Shown here in pieces: positions 43,932 through 52,145 of a stretch of DNA of 64,000 bases. Origin of the DNA: KBS-96 sp964247975 (GTDB taxonomy: Bacteria > Acidobacteriota > Terriglobia > Bryobacterales > Bryobacteraceae); contig CAXTWH010000016.1 in NCBI GenBank assembly GCA_964247975.1, forward strand, positions 33,901 through 97,900, in the 5' to 3' direction. Each line of letters opens with the position of its first letter. Positions within the stretch are counted from its first letter, which is position 1. Below the pieces are notes generated by a model that saw only the letters and a list, made by a program, of their open reading frames with translations, was not told where the DNA came from and searched no databases. The translations under genes were made by a program, and so were the position numbers.

Positions 43932-45200
43932 TTACACGTTGACGGTGGCCAGTTCAGCCGTTCTGCTTTCTACGACTACCGGGAACGGAATCGGAACAAT
44001 GAATTTTCCGCCCTGTTCGCTGAAAGCTTGTTGTTGTTCCATGATTTCGGTGGCAAAGTTCCAGGCCAAAATCAAAAGATAATCGGGTTTCGCTTCGAGC
44101 AGTTTTTTGGGCGAGTAAATCGGAATGTGATTTCCCGGCATATAGCGCCCCTGCTTAAATTCATTGAGATCCACGATGAAGTCGAGCAACTGAGTATCGA
44201 TTCCGCAGAAGGCGAGCATCGTGGTGGCTTTCGCTGCGGCGGCGTAGCCTGCAATTGTTTTGCCTTGCTTTTTCAGATCGTGAAGCAGCGTGGTGAGTTG
44301 ATCGCGAACAGCATGAACGCGGTCCGCAAATGTCCGGTAATATTCCATTCGATCCACACCGGCGTTCTTTTCTTCGGCAAGCAGCGACAAGAAGCCGGGC
44401 TGCCGATTTTCCTTCTTTTCGACGAACAAACGCAGCGAACCGCCATGGATCTTGGTCCGCTGCACGTCGTTCAAGAACAAGCCGCGGCTGCGAAACAAGT
44501 GATCAAGCGCAATCACGGAAAAATAGCAAAGGTGCTGATGGTAAATCGTGTCGAACTCACAATGCTCAATCAGATCCACCAGATACGGACACTCAATTAC
44601 CGCCGCGCCTTCTGGTTTAAGCAGCGCGGTGAGCCCGTCCACAAAACCGTTCAGGTCAGCAACGTGCGCCAGAACGTTGTTGGCCAGAAACACATCCGCT
44701 TGGCGACCCTCAGCCCGTAGTTTCTCTGCCAGATCACGCCCGAAAAACGTACATAGGCTTTCCACTCCGCGCTCCCGCGCTTTCTTCACCGGGCCTTCAG
44801 CCGGATCAATGCCCAGCACTGGAATGCCTTGTTCCACGAAATTGCGCAGCATGTAGCCGTCGTTTGAAGCAGCTTCGACCACCAGACTGTTGTTGTCCAG
44901 TTTTCTGGTTTCGATTAGGCGGCGGGCGCTTGCACCAAAATGCTCCAGCAGTTTTTTCGAAACCGACGAAAAATAAGGATAATCGCGGCAGAACAGGATT
45001 TCCGGCGGCACGGTTTCGCTGATCTGCACCAGCGCGCAGTGTGGGCAGAACACCAGATCGAGCCAGGCGAAAATCTCCGGCTGATTCAACTGCTCGCGGG
45101 TGAGCAGCGCATCAGCAAGCGGAGTGTCGCCAAACGCCAGAATCGGCTGCACGCCGGTTTGCTGGCAGGAACGGCAGCGGAACTGGGAATAATCTTTCAT
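43932..45200 (-). CDS. NDP-sugar C-methyltransferase
   Basis: A 422-residue class I SAM enzyme with the TylC3-type layout: N-terminal zinc site (CRSCQQTG, FCPHCALVQ), SAM domain (LVVEAASNDGYMLRNFVE) and C-terminal domain (IAGYAAAAKATTMLAFCGID, YMPGNHIPIYSP, LILAWNFATEI). These enzymes methylate a carbon of a keto-deoxy NDP-sugar, mostly CDP- or dTDP-linked. The start overlaps the SDR stop (ATGA), and together with rfbF it makes a tight module. Confidence 0.9.
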   Translation of the reverse strand: MKDYSQFRCRSCQQTGVQPILAFGDTPLADALLTREQLNQPEIFAWLDLVFCPHCALVQISETVPPEILFCRDYPYFSSVSKKLLEHFGASARRLIETRKLDNNSLVVEAASNDGYMLRNFVEQGIPVLGIDPAEGPVKKARERGVESLCTFFGRDLAEKLRAEGRQADVFLANNVLAHVADLNGFVDGLTALLKPEGAAVIECPYLVDLIEHCEFDTIYHQHLCYFSVIALDHLFRSRGLFLNDVQRTKIHGGSLRLFVEKKENRQPGFLSLLAEEKNAGVDRMEYYRTFADRVHAVRDQLTTLLHDLKKQGKTIAGYAAAAKATTMLAFCGIDTQLLDFIVDLNEFKQGRYMPGNHIPIYSPKKLLEAKPDYLLILAWNFATEIMEQQQAFSEQGGKFIVPIPFPVVVESRTAELATVNV

Positions 45201-46273
45201 GAACGCGCTCCTACGGTTTCAAGCTGCGAATCGCTGGTTGATTTTTTCTTATCAGTCCAGCGAAGACTCTGATCCAGTTCGCCTTCCGCGATCAGATGGC
45301 GGATGTGGGCAATGCGCTTATATTTCACGCCTTCAAAGTCATCCACTTTCAGGCCGATGTTCTTGTAAGTGGAATAAAGTTCTTCGGCACCCTTGCGGGC
45401 ATCCCACGCGGGAACAAACGAGGGCAGAACGCGCCGGATTTTGCTGCAATTTACCCGGTAGCAGCGCTTGTCCGGACCAGCATCGGCAGCGTACTCGATT
45501 TCTGTGCCGGGGACGGTTTCTTTTACAATGTCGGCCAGTTCGCGGATCCGATAATTGTCTTCCGACCGGCCCACATTGAACGCTTCGTTGTGAACCAGAT
45601 CGAGCGGCGCTTCGAGCACAGCCAGAAACGCGCGCGAAATATCCTCAATGTGAACAATCGGCCGCCACGGGGTGCCGTCGCTTTTGATAAACACTTTGCC
45701 GGTGGCGTAAGCCCAAGCCACCAGGTTGTTCAACACCAGATCAAACCGCAGCCGGGGCGAAACGCCGTAGGCCGTGGCGTTGCGCAGAAAAGTAGGGCTG
45801 AATCGGGAATCGGCCAGCTTAGCTACATCCTGTTCCACCCGCACTTTCGAGATGCCGTAGGGCGTTACCGGATTAAAAGCCGAGCTTTCATCCAGCAGAT
45901 CGTCGCCGCCCGCTCCGTAGTTGCTGCACGAAGAAGAAAAGATGAAGCGCTGAATGCCCGCTTGTTTGGCTAGTTTCGCCAGGCGAACCGAAGCCAGATG
46001 GTTGATGTCGTAGGTGAGATCCGGATCAAGATCGCCCAGCGGATCATTCGAAAGACCGGCTAGGTGCAACACAGCATCGAAGCCTTCGAGGTCTGCCGCG
46101 GTCACATCCCGCACATCCTTGCGGATGGTGGGAATTTCCTGCAATCCCTCTCCGAACGTGCAGCGTTCGAAGAGATTGCTATCCAATCCCGTTAATTCGT
46201 GGCCGGCTTTGTGCAGCATGGGCACTAACACTGTGCCGATGTACCCCTCGTGCCCCGTCACTAATACTCGCAT
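45197..46273 (-). CDS. NAD-dependent epimerase/dehydratase (extended SDR)
   Basis: A 358-residue nucleotide-sugar SDR. The NAD-binding motif is VTGHEGYIGTVL at the N-terminus, with LHLAGLSNDP and the active-site YGISK in place of the usual YxxxK. The C-terminal sugar domain has GTPWRPIVHIEDI and NVGRSEDNYRI. It probably epimerises or reduces a CDP-linked sugar. The substrate is uncertain, as the usual RfbG dehydratase is not in this locus. Its ATG has GGAG upstream and lies 95 bases inside the reading frame of RfbF. Confidence 0.87.
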   Translation of the reverse strand: MRVLVTGHEGYIGTVLVPMLHKAGHELTGLDSNLFERCTFGEGLQEIPTIRKDVRDVTAADLEGFDAVLHLAGLSNDPLGDLDPDLTYDINHLASVRLAKLAKQAGIQRFIFSSSCSNYGAGGDDLLDESSAFNPVTPYGISKVRVEQDVAKLADSRFSPTFLRNATAYGVSPRLRFDLVLNNLVAWAYATGKVFIKSDGTPWRPIVHIEDISRAFLAVLEAPLDLVHNEAFNVGRSEDNYRIRELADIVKETVPGTEIEYAADAGPDKRCYRVNCSKIRRVLPSFVPAWDARKGAEELYSTYKNIGLKVDDFEGVKYKRIAHIRHLIAEGELDQSLRWTDKKKSTSDSQLETVGARS

Positions 46274-47051
46274 TGAAATCCTCCCAGATTTTCCAGGGTG
46301 CGTTTCCGCTTTCCCACATTGTTTCTAAAATTTTCTTCTCGCGAATCGTATCCATGCACTGCCAGAAGGAAGAATGGCGGTAAGCCATCAATTGCCCTTC
46401 CTGCGCCAGCCGTTCAAGCGGCTCTTTTTCAAAATGCGTCAAATCATGATCGATGTAGTTGAACACTTCCGGTTCGAGCACGAAAAACGCGCCGTTGATC
46501 CAGCCTTCTTTGGTTTGGTTCTTTTCCGAAAATTCCGTGATCTTATCGCCGGTCATTTCGAGATGTCCGAACCGAGCCGTGGGCCGGACAGCGGTAAGCG
46601 TCGCCAGCTTGCCGTGCGCGCGATGAAATGCCAGCAGCTCGTGTAGATTCACATTAGCCAAGCCGTCGCCCCAGGTCAGCATGAACGGCTCATTGCCGAT
46701 GTAGGGCTGAAGGCGTTTGATGCGTCCGCCGGTTTGGGTAGGATTGCCGGTGTCCACCAACTGCACCGTCCAATCAGGAACGAAGCTGTCGCCGGTGCGC
46801 TTCACTTCACCCGTTCGCATGTTCACGGTGAGATCTCGGTTCAGCGAACAATAATCCATCATGTATTTCTTGATCACTTCGCCCTTGTAGCCCAAAGCGA
46901 TCACAAAATCATTGAAGCCGAACTGCGAATAATACATCATGATGTGCCAGAGAATCGGCTTGCCGCCAATTTCCACCATCGGCTTCGGTTTTACTTCTGT
47001 TTCTTCCGCCAAACGCGATCCGAGACCGCCGGCTAAGATAGCCACTTTCAT
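46179..47051 (-). CDS. rfbF: RfbF, glucose-1-phosphate cytidylyltransferase
   Basis: This 290-residue nucleotidyltransferase makes CDP-glucose from CTP and glucose-1-phosphate. Motifs include AILAGGLGSRLAEETEVKPK, PMVEIGGKPILWHIM and TWGDGLANV. Family members usually end shortly after APWKIW, at about 257 residues. Here the frame continues about 33 residues more and overlaps the start and ribosome site of the SDR gene by 95 bases. It starts with an ATGA overlap at the stop of the upstream GT2. Confidence 0.93.
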   Translation of the reverse strand: MKVAILAGGLGSRLAEETEVKPKPMVEIGGKPILWHIMMYYSQFGFNDFVIALGYKGEVIKKYMMDYCSLNRDLTVNMRTGEVKRTGDSFVPDWTVQLVDTGNPTQTGGRIKRLQPYIGNEPFMLTWGDGLANVNLHELLAFHRAHGKLATLTAVRPTARFGHLEMTGDKITEFSEKNQTKEGWINGAFFVLEPEVFNYIDHDLTHFEKEPLERLAQEGQLMAYRHSSFWQCMDTIREKKILETMWESGNAPWKIWEDFNASISDGARGVHRHSVSAHAAQSRPRINGIG

Positions 47052-48043
47052 GCTGATTTTCCTCCTGCTGGGGTGAGTTCGGTGGCGGGCATTCTCGCCA
47101 TCTGAATGTTGTAAAGTACCTGGTCTGCCGCAATCAGAAGGTCTTTCATCATGCGGCGGAAATGTTTAGCAATCCACGGCGCGAGCAGCAGGAGTCCTTT
47201 GCAACGCAGGGACAACGGCAGGGGGGCCTTCCAAACCGAAAGAAAATACTCGCGCAACTGTTTCCATTCCGGAAACGAGATTGTTTTTGCTTTCGTCGGG
47301 TCCCACCATTCCGGGCTGGGCAGAGTTCCGTGGCGATTGGTTAAACGGAAGCGCCGTTTTTTCACTTTCACGCGCACCGGCAGGGACTTCGAAGACTGGC
47401 CGCTGTGCCGCGTGCTGATGAAAAGATAGTCGGGAACTTCATAAAACTTTCCGAGCAAACCCATCTGCGCCAGCAACACTCCGTCGCTGTTCACATAGCT
47501 GCCCTGCGGCGGCAGTTGTTTCAGCGCATCCATCCGCATCACGCCGAAAATCTGATAGCACATATGATCGTTCAACAGCAGATCGCGCCAGCGGACCAAC
47601 GGATCCGGGGAATCGGTCGTCAAAGGCCAGTGATAATCTTCCAAGAATTTGCCGTTTTCGTCGATCACCGTTGTTTTTGAATGCGCGACCACGATTGAAG
47701 GATCGCTTTCCAAAGCTTCAATGCAGCGTTCCAGAAATTCCGGCTTGCAGATGTCGTCGCAAGCCGCCCATTTGAAGTACTTCCCGGTTGCCAGAAAATA
47801 AACGCGTCGCACATTCCAGCCTGCGCCCCGGTTCGTGTCGCTGCGATAAAACCGGATTCGTTCATCGCGGGCGGCGTATTCCTGGCAGATATCCGCAGTC
47901 TGGTCCGTGGAAGCATTGTCAGAAATAATCAGCTCGAAATCGGTGAAAGTCTGGCTCAATAATGAATCAAGCGCTTTGCGGATGAAGCGTTCCCCGTTAT
48001 AAACAAATAATCCGATGCTTAGAAGAGGGTTTTTAGGTGTCAA
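47048..48043 (-). CDS. GT2-family glycosyltransferase
   Basis: A 331-residue GT2 with NPLLSIGLFVYNGERFIRKA, the nucleotide site LIISDNASTDQT and a catalytic region with WAACDDICKPEFL. Its C-terminal half is basic (KVKKRRFRLTNR) and amphipathic, as often in membrane-attached transferases. It precedes rfbF with a four-base overlap, so it likely belongs to the same translational unit. Confidence 0.88.
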   Translation of the reverse strand: MTPKNPLLSIGLFVYNGERFIRKALDSLLSQTFTDFELIISDNASTDQTADICQEYAARDERIRFYRSDTNRGAGWNVRRVYFLATGKYFKWAACDDICKPEFLERCIEALESDPSIVVAHSKTTVIDENGKFLEDYHWPLTTDSPDPLVRWRDLLLNDHMCYQIFGVMRMDALKQLPPQGSYVNSDGVLLAQMGLLGKFYEVPDYLFISTRHSGQSSKSLPVRVKVKKRRFRLTNRHGTLPSPEWWDPTKAKTISFPEWKQLREYFLSVWKAPLPLSLRCKGLLLLAPWIAKHFRRMMKDLLIAADQVLYNIQMARMPATELTPAGGKSA

Positions 48044-48123
48044 TGGGCGAAAATCTCCAACGAAAATAAATTTAAGATGACGAATCAGTTTTCAATCACA
48101 GGGCGCAAGCGGCGAAATGGTTT

Positions 48124-49233
48124 CTACACAAGCCCTTTCAAACGTGCTAAAAGCTGCTTGATGGCGCTTTGCCGCGACATCAGGTTAATGGCATAGTCAA
48201 ACAAGAACAAGGGAAGATGAACAGAATACTGCCAGAAGCTGACGTACCTGGCTTTCGGCTGTTGGCGCAAGTTCAACATGTATTCCCGGTGCCGCTTCCG
48301 CATCAGCGGATCGCGCCTTAAACGAGCAGCCAGATAGTTGAGATACAGCAGGTAAGTGCTTCCTTCTACCGGGGTGAGCTGCGCTGCTAATTCCGGACTC
48401 TTTTTCTGTAGAAAACTTTGCTGGCACTGCCAAAGCTGCCGGCAGATAGCGATTTCTCTTTCAAAAAAAGCAGCCGTTACTCGCTTTGTTCCGTAACTGT
48501 TCGCATTGTGAAGCCGGTATTCGGCCAAAGGCTCATCCACCGTGGCAATCGGACTTAACAGCGGGGCCAAACGCATGATCACCTGGTCCGGGCAGATGCC
48601 TAAGGGCCTTTTGTCCGGCAGCGGGAATAACCACTCTGCGATTTCGCGGCGCAGGCTCAAACCGGAAGTCGGCGGCAGGTAGGCCACCATGCCGCCTTGC
48701 CGAAGAATTGTTTCCGGCCCTATCCAACCTGCCGGAAGCTGATCTGACAAAGGCCACACCCCTTGGTGCTTTCCTTTGCTATTCATCCGAATCACGCGAT
48801 GAACGGCAAACCCGGATTCCGGATGGGCGTGATAAGCGGCCACCATCCGCTGCACTTTTTCGGGCAGAAACAAGTCGTCGGAATCGAGCAAGCAGATCAC
48901 TTCGCCTTGGCTCGCCGCATAAGCGGCATTGAGCGCCGAGCCATGCCCGCCGTTCTGCTTGCGCAGTAAACGGATACGTTTATCTTTGCGGACGTAGGAC
49001 TCAATCACCGCAATCGAGGAATCGGTTGAGCCGTCATCGCAGATAATCAGTTCAAAATAATCGTAGGTCTGCGCCAACGCGCTTTCAATCGTTTGGCTGA
49101 TGTAGCCGGCGTAGTTGTAATTGGCGACCAGAATGGAAACTAACGGCCGCTCTGACAAGGGCGAAAGCGCAACCGGCTCAAGCGCAACGGCTTGCTTCGG
49201 TTCAACAACAAGTGAAGACATGGTTTTGGTCAC
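48124..49233 (-). CDS. GT2-family glycosyltransferase, paralogue of 34160-35272
   Basis: A 369-residue GT2: VSILVANYNYAGYISQTIES, LIICDDGSTDSS, CLLDSDDLFLPEK. Shared features with the GT2 at 34160-35272 include the N-terminal extension, the PPTSGLSLRRE motif, DQVIMRLAPLL and the end QSAIKQLLARL. The GTG at 49233 starts one base after the flippase stop; an in-frame ATG at 49221 is an alternative. The two copies sit near opposite ends of the transferase part of the locus. Confidence 0.88.
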   Translation of the reverse strand: MTKTMSSLVVEPKQAVALEPVALSPLSERPLVSILVANYNYAGYISQTIESALAQTYDYFELIICDDGSTDSSIAVIESYVRKDKRIRLLRKQNGGHGSALNAAYAASQGEVICLLDSDDLFLPEKVQRMVAAYHAHPESGFAVHRVIRMNSKGKHQGVWPLSDQLPAGWIGPETILRQGGMVAYLPPTSGLSLRREIAEWLFPLPDKRPLGICPDQVIMRLAPLLSPIATVDEPLAEYRLHNANSYGTKRVTAAFFEREIAICRQLWQCQQSFLQKKSPELAAQLTPVEGSTYLLYLNYLAARLRRDPLMRKRHREYMLNLRQQPKARYVSFWQYSVHLPLFLFDYAINLMSRQSAIKQLLARLKGLV

Positions 49234-49234
49234 G

Positions 49235-50563
49235 TTAGCTTTGACCGATTAATTCGGGCTCCAAAGTCGATCCGCCTGGAACAGGAGTTAAGAATCTTGT
49301 TTTCTTCGAAAGTGGGCTCAAACCGCGATAGCGCAGAACAATTTCGAAAGCCACTAAACAGTAGATCTGCGTAATCACCGCCGTCAGCGCCATGCCGAAT
49401 AAAGACAACCTTGAAGCCAGCAGAATGCCGATGCCGACGTTCAGAATTCCCGAAGTAAACACAATCAGATTAAATTCCTTGTCCAGGCCAAGCGGCAGTA
49501 GCCATTGAAACACCACCACGCTTCCCACTGTGATGAGTGGAATCATCAGGCCAAACAAGCGCAGAGTAGGAATGGCAGGAACAAAAGCCGCTCCTAGAAA
49601 TGTACGCACGAGCAGCGGCGCTCCGAGCGTGAGCATCAAACCGAACACCGCGCTTAATCCACCGAGCATGGCCAGGCTCATGCGGACGATTTTCAAGCTT
49701 TGCTGCCGATCTTCGCTGATCTGCTGTGATTGATGAGGAAACAAAGCCTGGCTGATCGGCCATAGAGATTGACCGGCGATTTGCCGGATTTTATCGGCGC
49801 CCGCGTATAAACCAACCGCAGTGGGCGAAGCGAAAACACCCAGAATGAATCCATTGGCGGAAGTCGTCAGGCCTTGCGAAGCCCGAAACAGGAACATCGG
49901 CCAGCCAATCCGCAGCGCCTGCCCGATGAGCGGCAGCCGGGGCCAGCAAAAGCCGACCTCACGGTAAGCAACTACGACCGTGATCGCATGAGACACAGCG
50001 CACCCGATCGCCTGCGCAGCCATCACTTTCCAGCCGTCAGCAGGAGAATGAACCAGCACAAAAATGCTCAAGGTGGCAATCACTTTTCCGGCAATATCAA
50101 GACCGCCCGCCCAACGCATTCGCTGTAGCCCCTGGAAGTACCAGAGCATGTTGATTCCCTGCCCTACGCCCCACAAGGTGCTTGCCCAAAACAACGCTTC
50201 CGAAGGAGCTACGCGAAAACTAAAGCGGCGAGTGACAATCGCGCCCGCAATGCCCAAAATCGACAACAGCACTTTTGCGCCGAGCACGCCAGCCACCAGT
50301 TCTTGCAGCTTTCCGCGGTCCTGAGAAAATCGCGCTGTTTCCCGAGTCGCGGACAAATCAAATCCGTATTCCACCAGGATGGCGATGATGGAACCGATTG
50401 CTTGCGAAAAAAGCACGGCGCCCCATCCGGAAGGATGAAGCGTTCGTGCCAAATAAGGAAACGTAATCAGCGGCAGCAGATAGGTGCAGCCCTGCACGCC
50501 ATAAAGCGTCACGATATTGACTAGAATTCTGCTGAACGCTGGTTTGCGCAGATTGAAATTCAT
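49235..50563 (-). CDS. Wzx-type polysaccharide flippase
   Basis: A 442-residue membrane protein of the MOP/PST family with about 12 helices. It begins ILVNIVTLYGVQGCTYLLPLI-type sequence typical of RfbX/Wzx, with YLARTLHPSGWG and later ADKIRQIAGQSLWPIS. It flips undecaprenyl-linked repeat units to the periplasm. It marks a Wzx/Wzy-type pathway, but no Wzy polymerase is found in the locus. Confidence 0.9.
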   Translation of the reverse strand: MNFNLRKPAFSRILVNIVTLYGVQGCTYLLPLITFPYLARTLHPSGWGAVLFSQAIGSIIAILVEYGFDLSATRETARFSQDRGKLQELVAGVLGAKVLLSILGIAGAIVTRRFSFRVAPSEALFWASTLWGVGQGINMLWYFQGLQRMRWAGGLDIAGKVIATLSIFVLVHSPADGWKVMAAQAIGCAVSHAITVVVAYREVGFCWPRLPLIGQALRIGWPMFLFRASQGLTTSANGFILGVFASPTAVGLYAGADKIRQIAGQSLWPISQALFPHQSQQISEDRQQSLKIVRMSLAMLGGLSAVFGLMLTLGAPLLVRTFLGAAFVPAIPTLRLFGLMIPLITVGSVVVFQWLLPLGLDKEFNLIVFTSGILNVGIGILLASRLSLFGMALTAVITQIYCLVAFEIVLRYRGLSPLSKKTRFLTPVPGGSTLEPELIGQS

Positions 50564-50613
50564 GAGGAACGAATCATTTCAGACCTTTGCGGCGCTGTTT
50601 TTATGGGAACGCT

Positions 50614-52047
50614 CTAATAAGCGCCCATTCCTTTTAGAACCAGAAACGGTGTTTCCAGAATGATTTTGATGTCCAGCAGCAAAGACCAGTTCCGAATGTA
50701 TTCCAAATCAAGCCGGACCATGTCCTCAAACGACAAATCGCTTCTTCCGCTCACCTGCCACAATCCGGTGATGCCCGGCTGAACGCCGGATCGGCCTTCA
50801 GCCCAAGCCGTGAAACGGCGGCTCATGCCATCGGGATCTAGATCGGCAGCAGGCAGCGGACGCGGCCCGACCAAGCTCATTTCCCCCCGTAGAACATTAA
50901 ACAGTTGCGGTAGCTCGTCCAAACTGTACCGGCGCAGGATGCGACCTAGCGGCGTTACTCTCGGATCATTGCGCATTTTGTAAATATGCCCGCCCTTCTC
51001 ATTGGATACGTCGCGCCGGGCGCGGTCGGCGTTAATGTACATCGAGCGGAACTTCAGGAATTTGAAATATCGTCCGCCTTTTCCGACGCGGAATGAATTG
51101 TAGAGAACAGGACCATCGGAGGTCAGTTTCACCAGTGCCGCAATCAGAATCAACAACGGCATCAGCAGAACCAAGGCAAATGCCGCAACGGTGAAATCAA
51201 ACGCCCGTTTGACTTCTTCCTGGGTACGCGTAAAGCGAACCGGAACCATTTCGACCATCGGCAAGCCATACTGCGTGCTAAGCGAAAGACGAACGGGTTC
51301 GCTGGCGAAATTTACCGCATAGCCGACCGTGACGCCCATGCGTTTCAACACATGATTGCAGGTTTCCAGTTCACGACCCGTAACCGAGCCGTTCAGCACA
51401 ATCACCTGGTCCAGATGCTCGCGGTTGATCAGCTCAGCAAGTTCGTTGGTCGTGCCGAGCACCGGCACAGGCCCGGCTTCGGTTCTGTGATGTCCGGAAG
51501 GAACAATCAAGCCGCGTATGAATCGGTTAGCCTGGAAATTTCCCAAGCTATCGAGCATTCGCACCGCTGCTTTCTCGTCACCCATCAAAGCTACCCGCAC
51601 CGGAGGCGGCCAATACTGCTCCGAGCGGATGGCGATAGCAAGCGACAAACAACGCGCCGCTGCCAGCATGACAAAGCTGACCGGGATCAATAAAATCACA
51701 AACGACCGGGACGTTCCGCCGCCCAATTCGCGCGTGAAAAACGTGACAAGCACAGTGACCACAGCTACCACCACCGTGCATTCCACCACGCGCGAAAAAC
51801 TGTTCCAGAATCGAACCGGCTGCGAACTCCGGTGCAATTTCAACCGAACAACAATTGCCGCCCAGAGCATCAAGATAATGTCCAGCGGAGGCGCGGTCGC
51901 CCCTGCCTGCCAAAGAGTGAAATGGCGCCAAGCCGAAGGATTGACAACCACCCGCAGATTGATGGTGATCAGAAACGCAGCCGCCAGCGCGAGAAGCCCC
52001 AGGGCGAGCTCCAAAATATGATGACGACGACGATCTTGTACGAGCAT
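50614..52047 (-). CDS. WbaP-like polyprenyl-phosphate hexose-1-phosphate transferase
   Basis: The start at ATG 52047 has GGAG six bases upstream (477 residues). Four or five N-terminal helices and a CoA-binding-like middle domain (about 165-270) precede the bacterial sugar transferase domain: RAFDFTVAAFALVLLMPLL, FKFLKFRSM, RILRRYSLDELPQLFNVLRG, SLVGPRPLP and GITGLWQVSGR. The enzyme starts repeat-unit synthesis by putting a sugar-1-phosphate on undecaprenyl phosphate. Confidence 0.93.
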   Translation of the reverse strand: MLVQDRRRHHILELALGLLALAAAFLITINLRVVVNPSAWRHFTLWQAGATAPPLDIILMLWAAIVVRLKLHRSSQPVRFWNSFSRVVECTVVVAVVTVLVTFFTRELGGGTSRSFVILLIPVSFVMLAAARCLSLAIAIRSEQYWPPPVRVALMGDEKAAVRMLDSLGNFQANRFIRGLIVPSGHHRTEAGPVPVLGTTNELAELINREHLDQVIVLNGSVTGRELETCNHVLKRMGVTVGYAVNFASEPVRLSLSTQYGLPMVEMVPVRFTRTQEEVKRAFDFTVAAFALVLLMPLLILIAALVKLTSDGPVLYNSFRVGKGGRYFKFLKFRSMYINADRARRDVSNEKGGHIYKMRNDPRVTPLGRILRRYSLDELPQLFNVLRGEMSLVGPRPLPAADLDPDGMSRRFTAWAEGRSGVQPGITGLWQVSGRSDLSFEDMVRLDLEYIRNWSLLLDIKIILETPFLVLKGMGAY

Positions 52048-52145
52048 GCTGAACTCCGTTGCACTACGCTTAATAACGCAAAGTACTTTATAGAAAATCA
52101 AAGAATGGAAATCTATCGGGACAGACCCAAATCAACTCTCAACGC

